A stretch of DNA of 64,000 bases from Anabaena sp. PCC 7108. GTDB taxonomy: Bacteria > Cyanobacteriota > Cyanobacteriia > Cyanobacteriales > Nostocaceae. Below the pieces are notes generated by a model. The model worked only from the letters and a program-made list of their open reading frames with translations. It was not told the DNA's origin and made no database searches. The DNA is taken from assembly GCF_000332135.1 (NCBI RefSeq), contig NZ_KB235896.1, positions 372,001-436,000 of the forward strand, read 5' to 3'. Shown in pieces: positions 7,312 to 15,924 of the stretch. How positions within the stretch are numbered: position 1 is the stretch's first letter; the number at the start of each line of letters is the position of its first letter. The position numbers and the translations under genes are program-made.

Positions 7312-10260
7312 ATGGAAGTCTTTGGAGCGAAATTTGTGGTAACTAATCCCCCTCGTACTCAACCTAGTGATAACAAAATTTCGGCTACAAATAGTCAGAA
7401 ATTAAGTGATTTCACACAAAGACACATAGGTATTCACCCTAATGATATTCAGCAAATGCTGGAAGTATTAGGTTTGAATAGTCTTGATGACTTAATTGAT
7501 AAGACAGTACCCCAAGGAATTCGCTTTAACAAAACCCTACAATTACCACCAGCACAAAGCGAATATGCTGCACTAGCCAAATTAAAACAGATAGCCGATA
7601 AAAACCAAGTTTATCGCTCATTTATTGGCATGGGTTATTATGATTGTATTACCCCCGCAGTCATTCAACGCAATATCTTAGAAAATCCCGGTTGGTATAC
7701 AGCATACACACCATATCAACCAGAAATTGCCCAAGGACGTTTGGAAGCATTGCTAAATTTCCAAACGATGATTATTGATTTGACGGGGTTAGAAATTGCT
7801 AACGCTTCTTTACTTGATGAAGCGACAGCAGCCGCAGAAGCAATGACTATGAGTTATGGCGTTTGTAAAAACAAATCACATAACTATTTTGTCTCCCATG
7901 AATGTCATCCTCAAACCATTGATGTTTTGCAAACACGCGCAAAACCTCTAGGCATAAACATCATTATCGGTGATCATCAAACCTTTGATTTTTCCGAAAC
8001 TATCTTTGGTGCAGTTCTGCAATATCCCGCAACTGACGGTACAATTTACGACTACTGCGATTTTATCACAAAGTCCCATGCTCAGGGTGCATTGGTGACA
8101 ATAGCCGCAGATCCGTTAAGCTTAACATTACTCACACCCCCTGGTGAATTAGGGGCTGATATTGCAATAGGAAGTACCCAACGCTTCGGTATTCCCTTGG
8201 GCTTTGGGGGACCACACGCTGCTTATTTTGCTACGAAGGAAGAGTATAAACGGCTCGTTCCAGGGCGAATTGTGGGAGTATCAAAAGATATTCACGGTAA
8301 ACCTGCGTACCGTCTAGCTTTGCAAACCCGTGAACAACACATCCGCAGAGATAAAGCCACCAGCAATATTTGTACAGCGCAGGTATTATTGGCAGTGATG
8401 GCGAGTATGTATGCAGTCTATCATGGATCAGATGGACTGAGAGGAATTGCTCAAAATATCCATGAACTTACCGCAACTTTAGCAACTGGACTGAAAAAGT
8501 TAGGTTACAAAATCACTTCTGAAAACTTCTTTGATACCTTGCGGGTAGAATTAGGAAATACCAAATTAGAAGCAATTCTCGACGCTGCAAATGAGAGAAA
8601 TATCAATTTACGCATTTTTGATAATTCAACTGTGGGTATTTCCTTAGATGAAACTACCACCGAAACAGATTTAATTGACCTTTGGCAAATTTTTGCACTA
8701 AAAGATCAATTACCTTTTACTGTGGAAGAATTACCAATTTCTCATTCTCAATTATCAAGAACAAGTAAATATCTCACCCATCCAGTTTTTAACCGTTATC
8801 ATTCTGAAACTGAGTTATTACGTTATTTACATCAATTAGAAAGGAAGGATTTATCATTAACAACTTCAATGATTCCCTTGGGTTCTTGCACCATGAAGTT
8901 AAACGCAACTTCGGAAATGATTCCGGTAACATGGGCAGAATTTGGGAAAATACATCCTTTTGCACCAATTTCCCAAACTAGAGGTTATCAAATCCTGTTC
9001 CAACAATTAGAAGCATGGTTAGGAGAAATTACAGGTTTTGCGGGAATTTCCTTACAACCAAATGCAGGTTCTCAAGGTGAATATTCAGGACTTTTGGTAA
9101 TTCATGAATATCATCAAAGTCGCGGAGAAGGACACAGAAATATTTGTTTAATTCCTCAATCTGCACATGGAACAAATCCCGCAAGTGCGGTAATGTGTGG
9201 AATGAAAGTTGTGGGAATTGCTTGTGATGATCAAGGTAATATTGATGTTGATGATTTAAAAGCCAAAGCCGAAAAACATAGTCATGAATTATCAGCTTTA
9301 ATGGTGACATATCCATCAACTCATGGGGTATTTGAAGAAGCAATTCAAGAAATTTGTGCGGTAATTCATAGTCACGGTGGACAAGTTTACATGGACGGTG
9401 CTAATATGAATGCCCAAGTAGGTATTTGTCGTCCTGGTGATATTGGTGCAGATGTCTGTCATTTGAATTTACACAAAACTTTCTGTATTCCTCATGGTGG
9501 TGGTGGTCCCGGTATGGGTCCTATTGGTGTCGCTTCCCACCTTGTGCCGTTTTTACCTGGACATTTTGTGACGACAATACAGGAAAATAATCCAAAATCC
9601 AAAATCCAAAATCCAAAATTCACTGGTGCTGTTTCTGCTGCACCTTGGGGTAGTGCAAGTATCCTAGTGATTTCTTGGATGTATATTATCATGATGGGTG
9701 CAGATGGGTTGACGGAAGCAACCAAAATTGCCATTTTGAATGCTAATTACATCGCTAAGAAATTAGAGTCATATTATCCGGTTTTGTATCAGGGAAAAAA
9801 TGGTTTAGTGGCACATGAATGTATTTTAGATTTGCGAAGTTTGAAGAAATCAGCGCAGATTGAAATTGATGATGTTGCGAAGCGGTTAATGGATTATGGT
9901 TTTCATGCACCTACTGTTTCTTGGCCTGTTGGTGGAACAATTATGGTAGAACCAACGGAAAGTGAATCTAAACAGGAATTAGATAGATTTTGTGATGCTT
10001 TGATTGCGATTCGTGAGGAAGTTGCGGCAATTGAATCTGGTAAAATGGACATTCATGATAATCTTTTGAAAAATGCTCCTCACACTGCGGAAAGTTTGAT
10101 TGTTGGTGAATGGAATCATCCCTATTCTCGTGAACAAGCTGCTTATCCTGCACCTTGGAATAAGGAATATAAGTTCTGGCCAAGTGTGGGGAGAATTGAC
10201 GCGGCTTTTGGGGATAGGAATTTTGTTTGTTCTTGTTTACCAATGGAGGCTTATAGTTAG
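7312..10260 (+). CDS. gcvP: Glycine dehydrogenase (decarboxylating), P protein
   Basis: PLP-dependent decarboxylase that begins glycine cleavage and loads the aminomethyl group onto GcvH. The single-chain 982-residue form contains both P-protein halves. The PLP lysine is Lys722 in the NLHKTF motif, followed by the glycine-rich [10 protein letters not shown]. Opening [14 protein letters not shown] and [10 protein letters not shown] near residue 524 are typical. Residues about 759-771 ([11 protein letters not shown]) come from an in-frame CCAAAAT heptamer repeat, apparently in a tolerated surface loop. An alternative GTG start at 7336 has GGAG eight bases upstream and may be the true start. The gene lies apart from gcvT-gcvH. 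Confidence 0.98.
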   Translation: MEVFGAKFVVTNPPRTQPSDNKISATNSQKLSDFTQRHIGIHPNDIQQMLEVLGLNSLDDLIDKTVPQGIRFNKTLQLPPAQSEYAALAKLKQIADKNQVYRSFIGMGYYDCITPAVIQRNILENPGWYTAYTPYQPEIAQGRLEALLNFQTMIIDLTGLEIANASLLDEATAAAEAMTMSYGVCKNKSHNYFVSHECHPQTIDVLQTRAKPLGINIIIGDHQTFDFSETIFGAVLQYPATDGTIYDYCDFITKSHAQGALVTIAADPLSLTLLTPPGELGADIAIGSTQRFGIPLGFGGPHAAYFATKEEYKRLVPGRIVGVSKDIHGKPAYRLALQTREQHIRRDKATSNICTAQVLLAVMASMYAVYHGSDGLRGIAQNIHELTATLATGLKKLGYKITSENFFDTLRVELGNTKLEAILDAANERNINLRIFDNSTVGISLDETTTETDLIDLWQIFALKDQLPFTVEELPISHSQLSRTSKYLTHPVFNRYHSETELLRYLHQLERKDLSLTTSMIPLGSCTMKLNATSEMIPVTWAEFGKIHPFAPISQTRGYQILFQQLEAWLGEITGFAGISLQPNAGSQGEYSGLLVIHEYHQSRGEGHRNICLIPQSAHGTNPASAVMCGMKVVGIACDDQGNIDVDDLKAKAEKHSHELSALMVTYPSTHGVFEEAIQEICAVIHSHGGQVYMDGANMNAQVGICRPGDIGADVCHLNLHKTFCIPHGGGGPGMGPIGVASHLVPFLPGHFVTTIQENNPKSKIQNPKFTGAVSAAPWGSASILVISWMYIIMMGADGLTEATKIAILNANYIAKKLESYYPVLYQGKNGLVAHECILDLRSLKKSAQIEIDDVAKRLMDYGFHAPTVSWPVGGTIMVEPTESESKQELDRFCDALIAIREEVAAIESGKMDIHDNLLKNAPHTAESLIVGEWNHPYSREQAAYPAPWNKEYKFWPSVGRIDAAFGDRNFVCSCLPMEAYS

Positions 10261-10267
10261 TTAATTG

Positions 10268-10299
10268 TAGGGTGCGTTAATGAAATGTAACGCACCCTA
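10268..10299 (+). terminator. Perfect hairpin after gcvP
   Basis: TAGGGTGCGTTA and TAACGCACCCTA pair perfectly over 12 bp with an 8-nt loop, starting 8 bp after the gcvP stop. No T tract follows, so it may block 3' exonuclease or be one of the common GGGTGCGT-type cyanobacterial repeats rather than a classical terminator. Confidence 0.5.
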
Positions 10300-10405
10300 T
10301 GGACCAGTTTCCAATATACAATGAAACTATATTTGGATATTTTCCATTTTTCATATCTTCCAATAATTTGTTATATTCGTTATTATTTATTGAATATCCA
10401 GAATT

Positions 10406-11368
10406 ATGACTCCATATTCACCTAAAACACCCATTGAGTTTCTCAAATACTGTTCATTGTATAATCCAATGATTGATGTGAATGAACAAGTTATTAGAAA
10501 TGTCACTAATCTTCAGCTAGATAGAGAAAGTTGGTCTGAAGGAATTGAAGGTCAAATACTTATGAATGAATTATGTTTATCTTCAGAAAAGATACAAACT
10601 TTCTTTAGATGTGGAGTTAATGTAAAGCCATACAAAAAATACAAACCCGTTACCCTCAAACAAGTAAACACTTTAGAACCAGAAAATCAGTATTTTGAAA
10701 CTTTGATATATATTTACTACGAATTAGTAGATACTAGCTTTCAATGGCTATCCATTAAATTAATGCAAAATAGTACATTGAGATTCAAGAGATTAGGCTG
10801 TTACCGCCAATTTTGGGGAGTAGGTAAATCCATTAGCGATGCTGATAATCAGTTAATGAATGATTATCATAATTACCTTCAAGAAAGAGATGAAAAAATA
10901 CTTTGGTGTTTAACTAAAGGTATTCCTATCAATTGTGATGATTTTATAAATCTTCTAAAAAATAAAAATTTAGATGTTCATGAAAAGAAAGTTAAAATTA
11001 AATACCAATCTGACCAGGCTGGCATAACTTCTGCATCATATTCAATTATATATCATGGAAATGAAGTTCATTATCAAGTAAAAGTTGATTTAGAAGATTT
11101 GGATGTTGAATGGAGTATTGAAAGATACATTCCAGTAGAAATTTATGTTTCTGCGGAAACTTTTGAAGAAGCTATTCAGTTATACGATGAAGAATATAAT
11201 AGCTTACGAGCAGACCCAGAAGAATGGGCAAAAGCTGTAAAAACAACTGAACTTAAAATAGAAAGAGAAGAGAGAGAAATGTTTGAGGCTGAACGAAAAG
11301 AGGGGCAAGCAACTTATAACTGGCTAGTTTCAGAGTTTGGTGATGATATTTTTCCAGATAGGGATTAA
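10406..11368 (+). CDS. Hypothetical protein, 320 aa
   Basis: I do not recognise this protein. It is soluble, rich in acidic and aromatic residues, and without signal peptide or membrane segment. The N-terminal two thirds look helical, with a central YIYYELVDTSFQWLSIKLMQ stretch. Residues about 200-250 alternate as beta strands (SASYSIIYHGNEVHYQVKVD). The C-terminal ~50 residues form a charged helix (KIEREEREMFEAERKEG). It stands alone at the edge of the accessory patch, 146 bp after gcvP. Its lower complexity and AT-rich codons resemble the neighbouring accessory genes more than gcvP. Confidence 0.6.
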   Translation: MTPYSPKTPIEFLKYCSLYNPMIDVNEQVIRNVTNLQLDRESWSEGIEGQILMNELCLSSEKIQTFFRCGVNVKPYKKYKPVTLKQVNTLEPENQYFETLIYIYYELVDTSFQWLSIKLMQNSTLRFKRLGCYRQFWGVGKSISDADNQLMNDYHNYLQERDEKILWCLTKGIPINCDDFINLLKNKNLDVHEKKVKIKYQSDQAGITSASYSIIYHGNEVHYQVKVDLEDLDVEWSIERYIPVEIYVSAETFEEAIQLYDEEYNSLRADPEEWAKAVKTTELKIEREEREMFEAERKEGQATYNWLVSEFGDDIFPDRD

Positions 11369-11405
11369 ATCGAGATTTAGAATTTTATCAAGGTGACTAG
11401 ATACC

Positions 11406-11456
11406 CGACTTCTTTTTTAATCTTCTAAATGAATTATAGACTAATGTGAGAAGTCG
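11406..11456. repeat. Inverted repeat between convergent genes
   Basis: CGACTTCT (11406-11413) and AGAAGTCG (11449-11456) can pair, with T-rich sequence inside. It sits between the convergent genes at 10406 and 11527 and could act as a weak bidirectional terminator. Confidence 0.35.
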
Positions 11457-11526
11457 TGGATCTGAATTTTCAAGCAAATCAAACGTATCTCTGTTTACTC
11501 TATATCAGAAATACGATTGCTGCTCA

Positions 11527-12198
11527 TTATGCCTTTAATAATTTTAAAAAATGCTCACCAATTTGATTTGGATGATAGATGTCTTCAACATAACCTTCAG
11601 CACGAATTAGTCCAACAGCATAAAGAGACTGACAAGTTTCATTGTCAAGGAAAGTAGAGAAGGGTTTACCACATGATGGCTCATATTCATTTGATTTTGA
11701 GTAATATTTTTCTAAATTCTTTAGGTCATCAATAAAAGCTCGGTCTATGATGTGCGCTAGTTTTGAAAAAGTGATATAGTCTATCTCACCTTTCATGTAC
11801 CCTGCAAATATCTTTCCTAGTATTAATGACTTCTCAAAATCTTCATGACGATCCAGTAAAAGTATCAAAGTTTCACCAACTTTCTGAGACAATTCTTGAT
11901 CATTGCTGATGTCATTTTTAAATTTTTCCCTGTCCTCTTCAGAAACTGTTGCTGTTCCATAAAGGAAATTTGCAATCTTTTTCATGAAAATGCGATCACG
12001 CATGGTAATAAATGCACCATGACCTTTGATGAACCATCCAAAAATCGGTATTTCCTTTAAAAATCCGTCTTCTTGATTTGAAACCATATCGAAAGCAATA
12101 TCACTAAATTCCGTCACAATCTCAGTCATCTTAGATGTTGATAAAGACTCAACTAGCGATTTTGCGATATTGTTACTAGGCTTTTTTTGATTTTCCAT
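11527..12198 (-). CDS. Hypothetical helical protein with possible C-terminal winged helix
   Basis: A 223-residue protein from the ATG at 12198; a GTG at 12213 would add five residues. The middle (residues about 70-160) is alpha-helical, with IFMKKIANFLYG and KSLILGKIFAGYMKGEID. The C-terminal ETCQSLYAVGLIRAEGYVED...NQIGEHFLKLL has the pattern of a small winged-helix unit. A hydrophobic FLKEIPIFGWFIKG segment near residue 50 may associate with a membrane. I cannot name a family with confidence. It is a single gene with 800 bp of repeat DNA upstream, so an accessory role is plausible but unproven. Confidence 0.55.
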   Translation of the reverse strand: MENQKKPSNNIAKSLVESLSTSKMTEIVTEFSDIAFDMVSNQEDGFLKEIPIFGWFIKGHGAFITMRDRIFMKKIANFLYGTATVSEEDREKFKNDISNDQELSQKVGETLILLLDRHEDFEKSLILGKIFAGYMKGEIDYITFSKLAHIIDRAFIDDLKNLEKYYSKSNEYEPSCGKPFSTFLDNETCQSLYAVGLIRAEGYVEDIYHPNQIGEHFLKLLKA

Positions 12199-12395
12199 AA
12201 TAAATGCACTCACTCACCAAAACTTACTTCTAATATCGCAATTCACAAATTTATATCATTTATTAATCACATAAATGATAATACAATATTATATAAAATT
12301 TTAAGTGCTATCGCTGATATTGTCAATTCGGTTCAGTAGGAGCTTAGATTAAGGAACGCAACCCAACATAATGAAAATATCTGATTCATATTTTT

Positions 12396-13003
12396 TGTCA
12401 GAATCAGGATATCCAGGATTTTAGGATTTACAGGATTGTTATTTGTAAGTTGTTGGTGGGATGCTGAAATTTTAATTGTCTGAATCAGGATGTCAAGGAT
12501 TAAAGGATGTACAGGATTGTTATTGATGAATTGTCTGTGAAGATTTGAAGATTATAAAATCCAGTTACAGTAATAGTCAAGAATTAACAGGGGATAATTT
12601 AACTGATAACTTATCTATCATCCCAAAATCTCTATATTTTATAGACAATCAAACAACCACATCCTGCAAATCCTCTAATCCTGGTTATCCTGATTCAGAC
12701 AAAAAAATCCTCAAATCCCCATAGACAATCAAACAACAACATCCTGTAAATCCTCTAATCCTGGTTATCCTGATATGGCTTTCGCCACGCTTCGCTATCA
12801 GACAGATTGTGATTGATAAATTATCTGTGAATATTTGAAGATTATAAAATACAGTTACAGTAATAGTCAAAAACTAACAACGGATAATTTAACTGATAAC
12901 TTATCTATCATCTCAAAATCTATATATTTTATAGACAATCAAACAACAACATCCTGTAAATCCTCTAATCCTGGACATCCTGATTCAGACAAATTAAACA
13001 TGA
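12396..13003. repeat. Repeat tract: AGGAT-type repeats and long units A and B
   Basis: Contains short repeats of the form TCTGAATCAGGATATCCAGG followed by AGGAT/TTTACAGGAT, at about 12396-12438 and 12478-12519. Reverse-complement copies lie at about 12660-12706, 12741-12777 and 12950-12992. These are embedded in a longer repeated unit: unit A is about 12441-12727 and unit B about 12805-12997. The units share TCTGTGAAGATTTGAAGATT and the phrase TTATAGACAATCAAACAA. A small ATGGCTTTCGCCACGCTTCG dispersed repeat interrupts at about 12775-12800. No gene is visible in 12214-13029. Confidence 0.8.
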
Positions 13004-13029
13004 AATCTAGGATTAAAAACCTTCTTATA

Positions 13030-13395
13030 TTACAACTTCAACGCACCAAAATTAATCAATAATCCCACAGGAAAATTATAAGCTACCAAATAATTTTTAG
13101 CTTGCGCTAAATGAACATCTTCTAAAGAGATAACCGCTTTTAACTCCACCACAACCTGATTTTCAACTATAAAATCCGCCCTTCGTGTTCCTACTTCAAT
13201 TCCCTCATAATAAATTACTTGTTCTACCTCCCTTCCAAAACCTAAACCTGATTTTTTGAGTTCAATTTCCATACATCTTTGATAAATAACCTCCTGAAAA
13301 CCATTTCCCAAAGTTCTGTGTATTTTCATTGCACAGCCATTAATTATATATGTAATTTCGTCTAATTTGAGATTTTGGGTATTAGATGTGTTCAT
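13030..13395 (-). CDS. GxxExxY family protein (PD-(D/E)XK nuclease-like)
   Basis: A 121-residue protein of the GxxExxY family. The naming motif is GFQEVIY at residues about 32-38, preceded by IHRTLGNG. Downstream RADFIVENQVVVELKAV has the D-(x)n-ExK arrangement of a PD-(D/E)XK nuclease core, with D at about 74 and ELK at about 84-86. Family members are short, widespread in cyanobacteria and Bacteroidetes, and lack an established physiological role. The gene lies exactly between two copies of the long intergenic repeat: unit C begins at its start codon and unit B ends about 30 bp beyond its stop. Confidence 0.85.
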   Translation of the reverse strand: MNTSNTQNLKLDEITYIINGCAMKIHRTLGNGFQEVIYQRCMEIELKKSGLGFGREVEQVIYYEGIEVGTRRADFIVENQVVVELKAVISLEDVHLAQAKNYLVAYNFPVGLLINFGALKL

Positions 13396-13407
13396 GGATT
13401 TTCAGGA

Positions 13408-13760
13408 TTGTAATTTGTAAGTTGTTGGTGGGATGCTGAAATTGTAATTGTCAGAATCAGGATATCCAGAATTTTAGGATGTACAGGATTGTTATTGATT
13501 AATTGTCTGTGAAGATTTGAAGATTATAAAATACAGTTACAGCAACAGTCAACAAATAATTTAACGGATAATTTATTATCTAACATCCTAAAATCTGTAC
13601 TTCCTCATAGACAATCAAACAATAACATCTCGTAAATCCTTTAATCCTGGTTATCCTGATTCAGACAAAAAAATCCTCAAAATCCCCACTTCAAATAAAC
13701 AATTACATCCTGTAAATCCCGTAATCCTGGTTATCCTGATTCAGACAAAAAATATTTTAA
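13408..13760. repeat. Repeat tract: long unit C and AGGAT-type repeats
   Basis: Unit C (about 13408-13690) closely matches unit A, beginning with TTTGTAAGTTGTTGGTGGGA and running through the TCTGTGAAGATTTGAAGATT and GACAATCAAACAATAAC segments. AGGAT-type repeats lie at about 13452-13492, and reversed copies at 13627-13673 and 13706-13750. Beyond it, 13761-13827 is an AT-rich promoter-like gap before the next gene. Confidence 0.8.
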
Positions 13761-13827
13761 ATTATCCATATTTTTATTGTTGACTATGTTATAATATAAA
13801 AGTTGTCAAAATTATTAAAATAATTCT

Positions 13828-14067
13828 ATGATGACTCAAGTAATGATTCAACCCTCATACTGGATAGAATCTGGAATTGAAATCAGCAAAGTCAGAAATT
13901 TGAATTTGTTTAAATTCACTCCAGAATTACAATCTAGGTTAGAAGAACTGGCTGATAAAAATAAAGCAGGAATGTTAACTACAACAGAAGAAGCGGAACT
14001 AGCAGGAATATTAGAACTGGATAGGATTTTTACTTTATTGAATGCAAAAATAATTGCTGAATCATGA
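13828..14067 (+). CDS. Small partner protein of HNH endonuclease
   Basis: A 79-residue acidic helical protein. The visible core is FTPELQSRLEELADKNKAGMLTTTEEAELAGILELDRIFTLLNAK, a helix-turn-helix-like pair of amphipathic helices. The stop codon overlaps the start of the downstream HNH gene in an ATGA, so the two are translationally coupled. Such small proteins recur next to HNH genes in cyanobacteria as I recall. The arrangement resembles a toxin-antitoxin or nuclease-regulator pair, but its function is not established. A second ATG at codon 2 is equally possible as the start. Confidence 0.7.
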   Translation: MMTQVMIQPSYWIESGIEISKVRNLNLFKFTPELQSRLEELADKNKAGMLTTTEEAELAGILELDRIFTLLNAKIIAES

Positions 14068-14516
14068 CAGTTAACGAGACAAGCAGAAAATTAGTCAGAG
14101 AAAGAGCAAAATTTCTTTGTGAATACTGTCATTCTTTAGAAGAAGCAAGTGCGGCTTTATTTGCTATTGATCATATTATTCCCCAGTCTCTTCCTGGTTC
14201 ATCAGATGATCCTGATAATTTAGCTTTAGCTTGTCAACGTTGTAACGGATATCGCTATAATTTCACAACTGGTATTGACCCGGAAACTGGAGATGTAATT
14301 CCTATATTTAATCCTCGAAAACAGAAATGGTCAGACCATTTTATTTGGTCAGCAGATGGTTTGAAAATTATTGGTATTACTGCTACAGGAAGGGCTACTT
14401 GTAATCGCTTAGACCTCAATGATGAAAGGCATAATGAAGGTTCTATTATCAAAGCGCGTCGTTTTTGGATAAAAGGTGGTTGGCATCCACCAGATGAAGA
14501 CCCGCGACAAAGCTGA
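14064..14516 (+). CDS. HNH endonuclease
   Basis: A 150-residue protein with a complete HNH (McrA-type) core. CEYC at residues about 19-22 and CQRC near 58-61 form the zinc-binding pairs. AIDHIIPQSLPGSSDDPDNL supplies the catalytic DH, and the final N is in NLALACQRCNGYR. It is coupled by ATGA overlap to the 79-residue partner upstream. The C-terminus (RRFWIKGGWHPPDEDP) is conserved in related cyanobacterial proteins. Possible roles are a homing-like or restriction-type nuclease, or a toxin. The sequence gives the fold but not the target. Confidence 0.88.
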   Translation: MTVNETSRKLVRERAKFLCEYCHSLEEASAALFAIDHIIPQSLPGSSDDPDNLALACQRCNGYRYNFTTGIDPETGDVIPIFNPRKQKWSDHFIWSADGLKIIGITATGRATCNRLDLNDERHNEGSIIKARRFWIKGGWHPPDEDPRQS

Positions 14517-14622
14517 GAAAACCCAACACTTTCACAATAGCTTTTTGCAACTTAAACTTTGCATCAGTGTATAATACATTTATGCTTCAATGATAGATAC
14601 ATAAAAATTATCTCAATTGATT

Positions 14623-14871
14623 ATGACTAATATCACAATCTCTAACCTTGATGATGATCTGCAAAATCAGTTACAAAAACGAGCAGAAAAACATGGACAT
14701 TCTCTAGAACAAGAAATTACAGAAATTCTTCGTCTTGTTCTCACAGGAAATCCTAAAAATCCTATCAATTTAGCAACTCTAATTGAAAACCGTTTTGCCA
14801 ATTTTGAAAATTTGGAATTACCGGAAATAGAGAGAGAAGCGATTCGCACAGTGTCAATATTTACCGACTAA
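14623..14871 (+). CDS. FitA-like ribbon-helix-helix antitoxin
   Basis: An 82-residue protein from the ATG at 14623; an upstream TTG adds two residues. The N-terminal ITISNLDDDLQNQLQKRA and HGHSLEQEITEILRLVL form a typical RHH DNA-binding domain of the Arc/FitA type. The C-terminal tail would bind the partner PIN toxin. It lies 3 bp before the toxin reading frame, the usual antitoxin-first order. FitA-type antitoxins repress their own promoter with the toxin complex. Here the toxin is interrupted by a stop codon, so the antitoxin may persist as an orphan or protect against related toxins. Confidence 0.88.
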   Translation: MTNITISNLDDDLQNQLQKRAEKHGHSLEQEITEILRLVLTGNPKNPINLATLIENRFANFENLELPEIEREAIRTVSIFTD

Positions 14872-14874
14872 AAA

Positions 14875-15306
14875 ATGATTATTCTTGATACAAACGTCAT
14901 TTCCGAACTAATGAAAACTCAAAAATCAGCAATAGTTCGTGAATAGGTAGCAGCACAACCTTTAATGAGTTTGTTTACTACAACAATTACTCAAGCAGAA
15001 ATTCTCTATGGTATTGCTTTACTTCCAGCAGGAAAACGACGAGAAGAACTTAGTCAAACAGCACAACTAATGTTTTCTGAAGATTTCGCTGGACGAGTTC
15101 TAGCTTTTGATCAAAATGCTGCTGTAGCATTTGCTCATATTGCATCTGTCCGACGACAAAATGGTACTCCCATTTCTCAAGCTGATGCTCAAATCGCTGC
15201 TATTTGTTACACTCATAAAGCAACTATAGCAACACGCAATGTTACTGATTTTGAAGGATGTGGTATTTCTATTATTAATCCTTGGAAACCTGAATCAATA
15301 TATTAG
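14875..15306 (+). pseudogene. FitB/VapC-like PIN toxin with in-frame amber codon
   Basis: From the ATG at 14875 the frame reads MIILDTNVISELMKTQKS, the PIN-domain start with the first catalytic Asp. It then hits TAG at codon 24 (after IVRE) and continues in the same frame through QAEILYGIALLPAGKRREEL to the acidic A(D)AQIAAIC and TRNVTDF motifs. FitB-type toxins usually have Trp at that place (WVAAQP-like), so a TGG-to-TAG change explains it. An internal ATG at 14965 could make a 113-residue fragment without the first catalytic Asp, which is unlikely to be an active nuclease. Confidence 0.88.
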
Positions 15307-15427
15307 TAAGTCTTCGCTTAGATTAAGGAATGCAAGCCAACATAATAAAAATATCTGATTCAGTCAAAATATTTTATTAGTCTTACACTTGCTTGTACCT
15401 CATGACACTGGGAAGTGCTGTATAATT

Positions 15428-15727
15428 ATGAATACATTAGAAAAATTAGAATTGCTGAGTGAAAACTGTAGCGACAACACAGAATTAGAGCGAATTATTG
15501 GGCAACTGCTAAATGTGATTTTAACCCGTCATCGTCAAAAACTAGCTATCTATAACTTGGATATAGATAAATTTGAGAAAAAATATAATCTGACTTCTGA
15601 GCTATTTGAGCAACAATTTAATTCAGGAAAATTAGGAGATAAAATGTATTTTTTTGAGTGGTTTAGCTTATGTGAACTACGCAAAGATATTTTACAAAAA
15701 ATCAATAAATTAGAACAAGCTTTATGA
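15428..15727 (+). CDS. Probable antitoxin-like protein paired with a DUF6516/TumE remnant
   Basis: A 99-residue helical protein from the ATG at 15428; a TTG at 15389 would add 13 residues. Landmarks are LERIIGQLLNVILTRHRQKL and KFEKKYNLTSELFEQQFNSG followed by KMYFFEWFSL. From memory, proteins with this F-KY-L-S-FxxxFxxGxxGD...FEW pattern occur beside DUF6516 (TumE-like) toxins in cyanobacteria. The stop codon overlaps the next start as ATGA, supporting a two-gene module. The assignment as antitoxin rests on that context. Confidence 0.6.
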   Translation: MNTLEKLELLSENCSDNTELERIIGQLLNVILTRHRQKLAIYNLDIDKFEKKYNLTSELFEQQFNSGKLGDKMYFFEWFSLCELRKDILQKINKLEQAL

Positions 15728-15798
15728 AAAATGCCGATGACTATTTGGCATGGATAAAATCTGTAATTGCACTTTGTCCAGAAGTTTTAAGTAACTAA
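15724..15798 (+). pseudogene. Truncated DUF6516/TumE-like toxin remnant
   Basis: An ATG coupled to the preceding gene opens a 24-codon frame, MKNADDYLAWIKSVIALCPE and four more residues, ending in TAA. The opening resembles my recollection of DUF6516 proteins, which run to about 100 residues. Nothing resembling the rest of that family follows before the azoreductase gene, so the gene appears to be cut off by a premature stop and deletion. Confidence 0.5.
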
Positions 15799-15924
15799 GT
15801 TACTTTTAAGTGCCTACTTGTCAGAATAACTTGACATAGTTTAAAGTCGATGAAGTAAGATTTAGTACATCGATTTCATCATTAGATAAACGCCTGTAGA
15901 TGTAGTTTTTGGGAAATTTTATTT

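Noticed and set aside
12396-13760. CRISPR array in the repeat tract
   Set aside because: The repeats vary in sequence, spacing and strand, with related DNA between them rather than unique spacers of fixed length.
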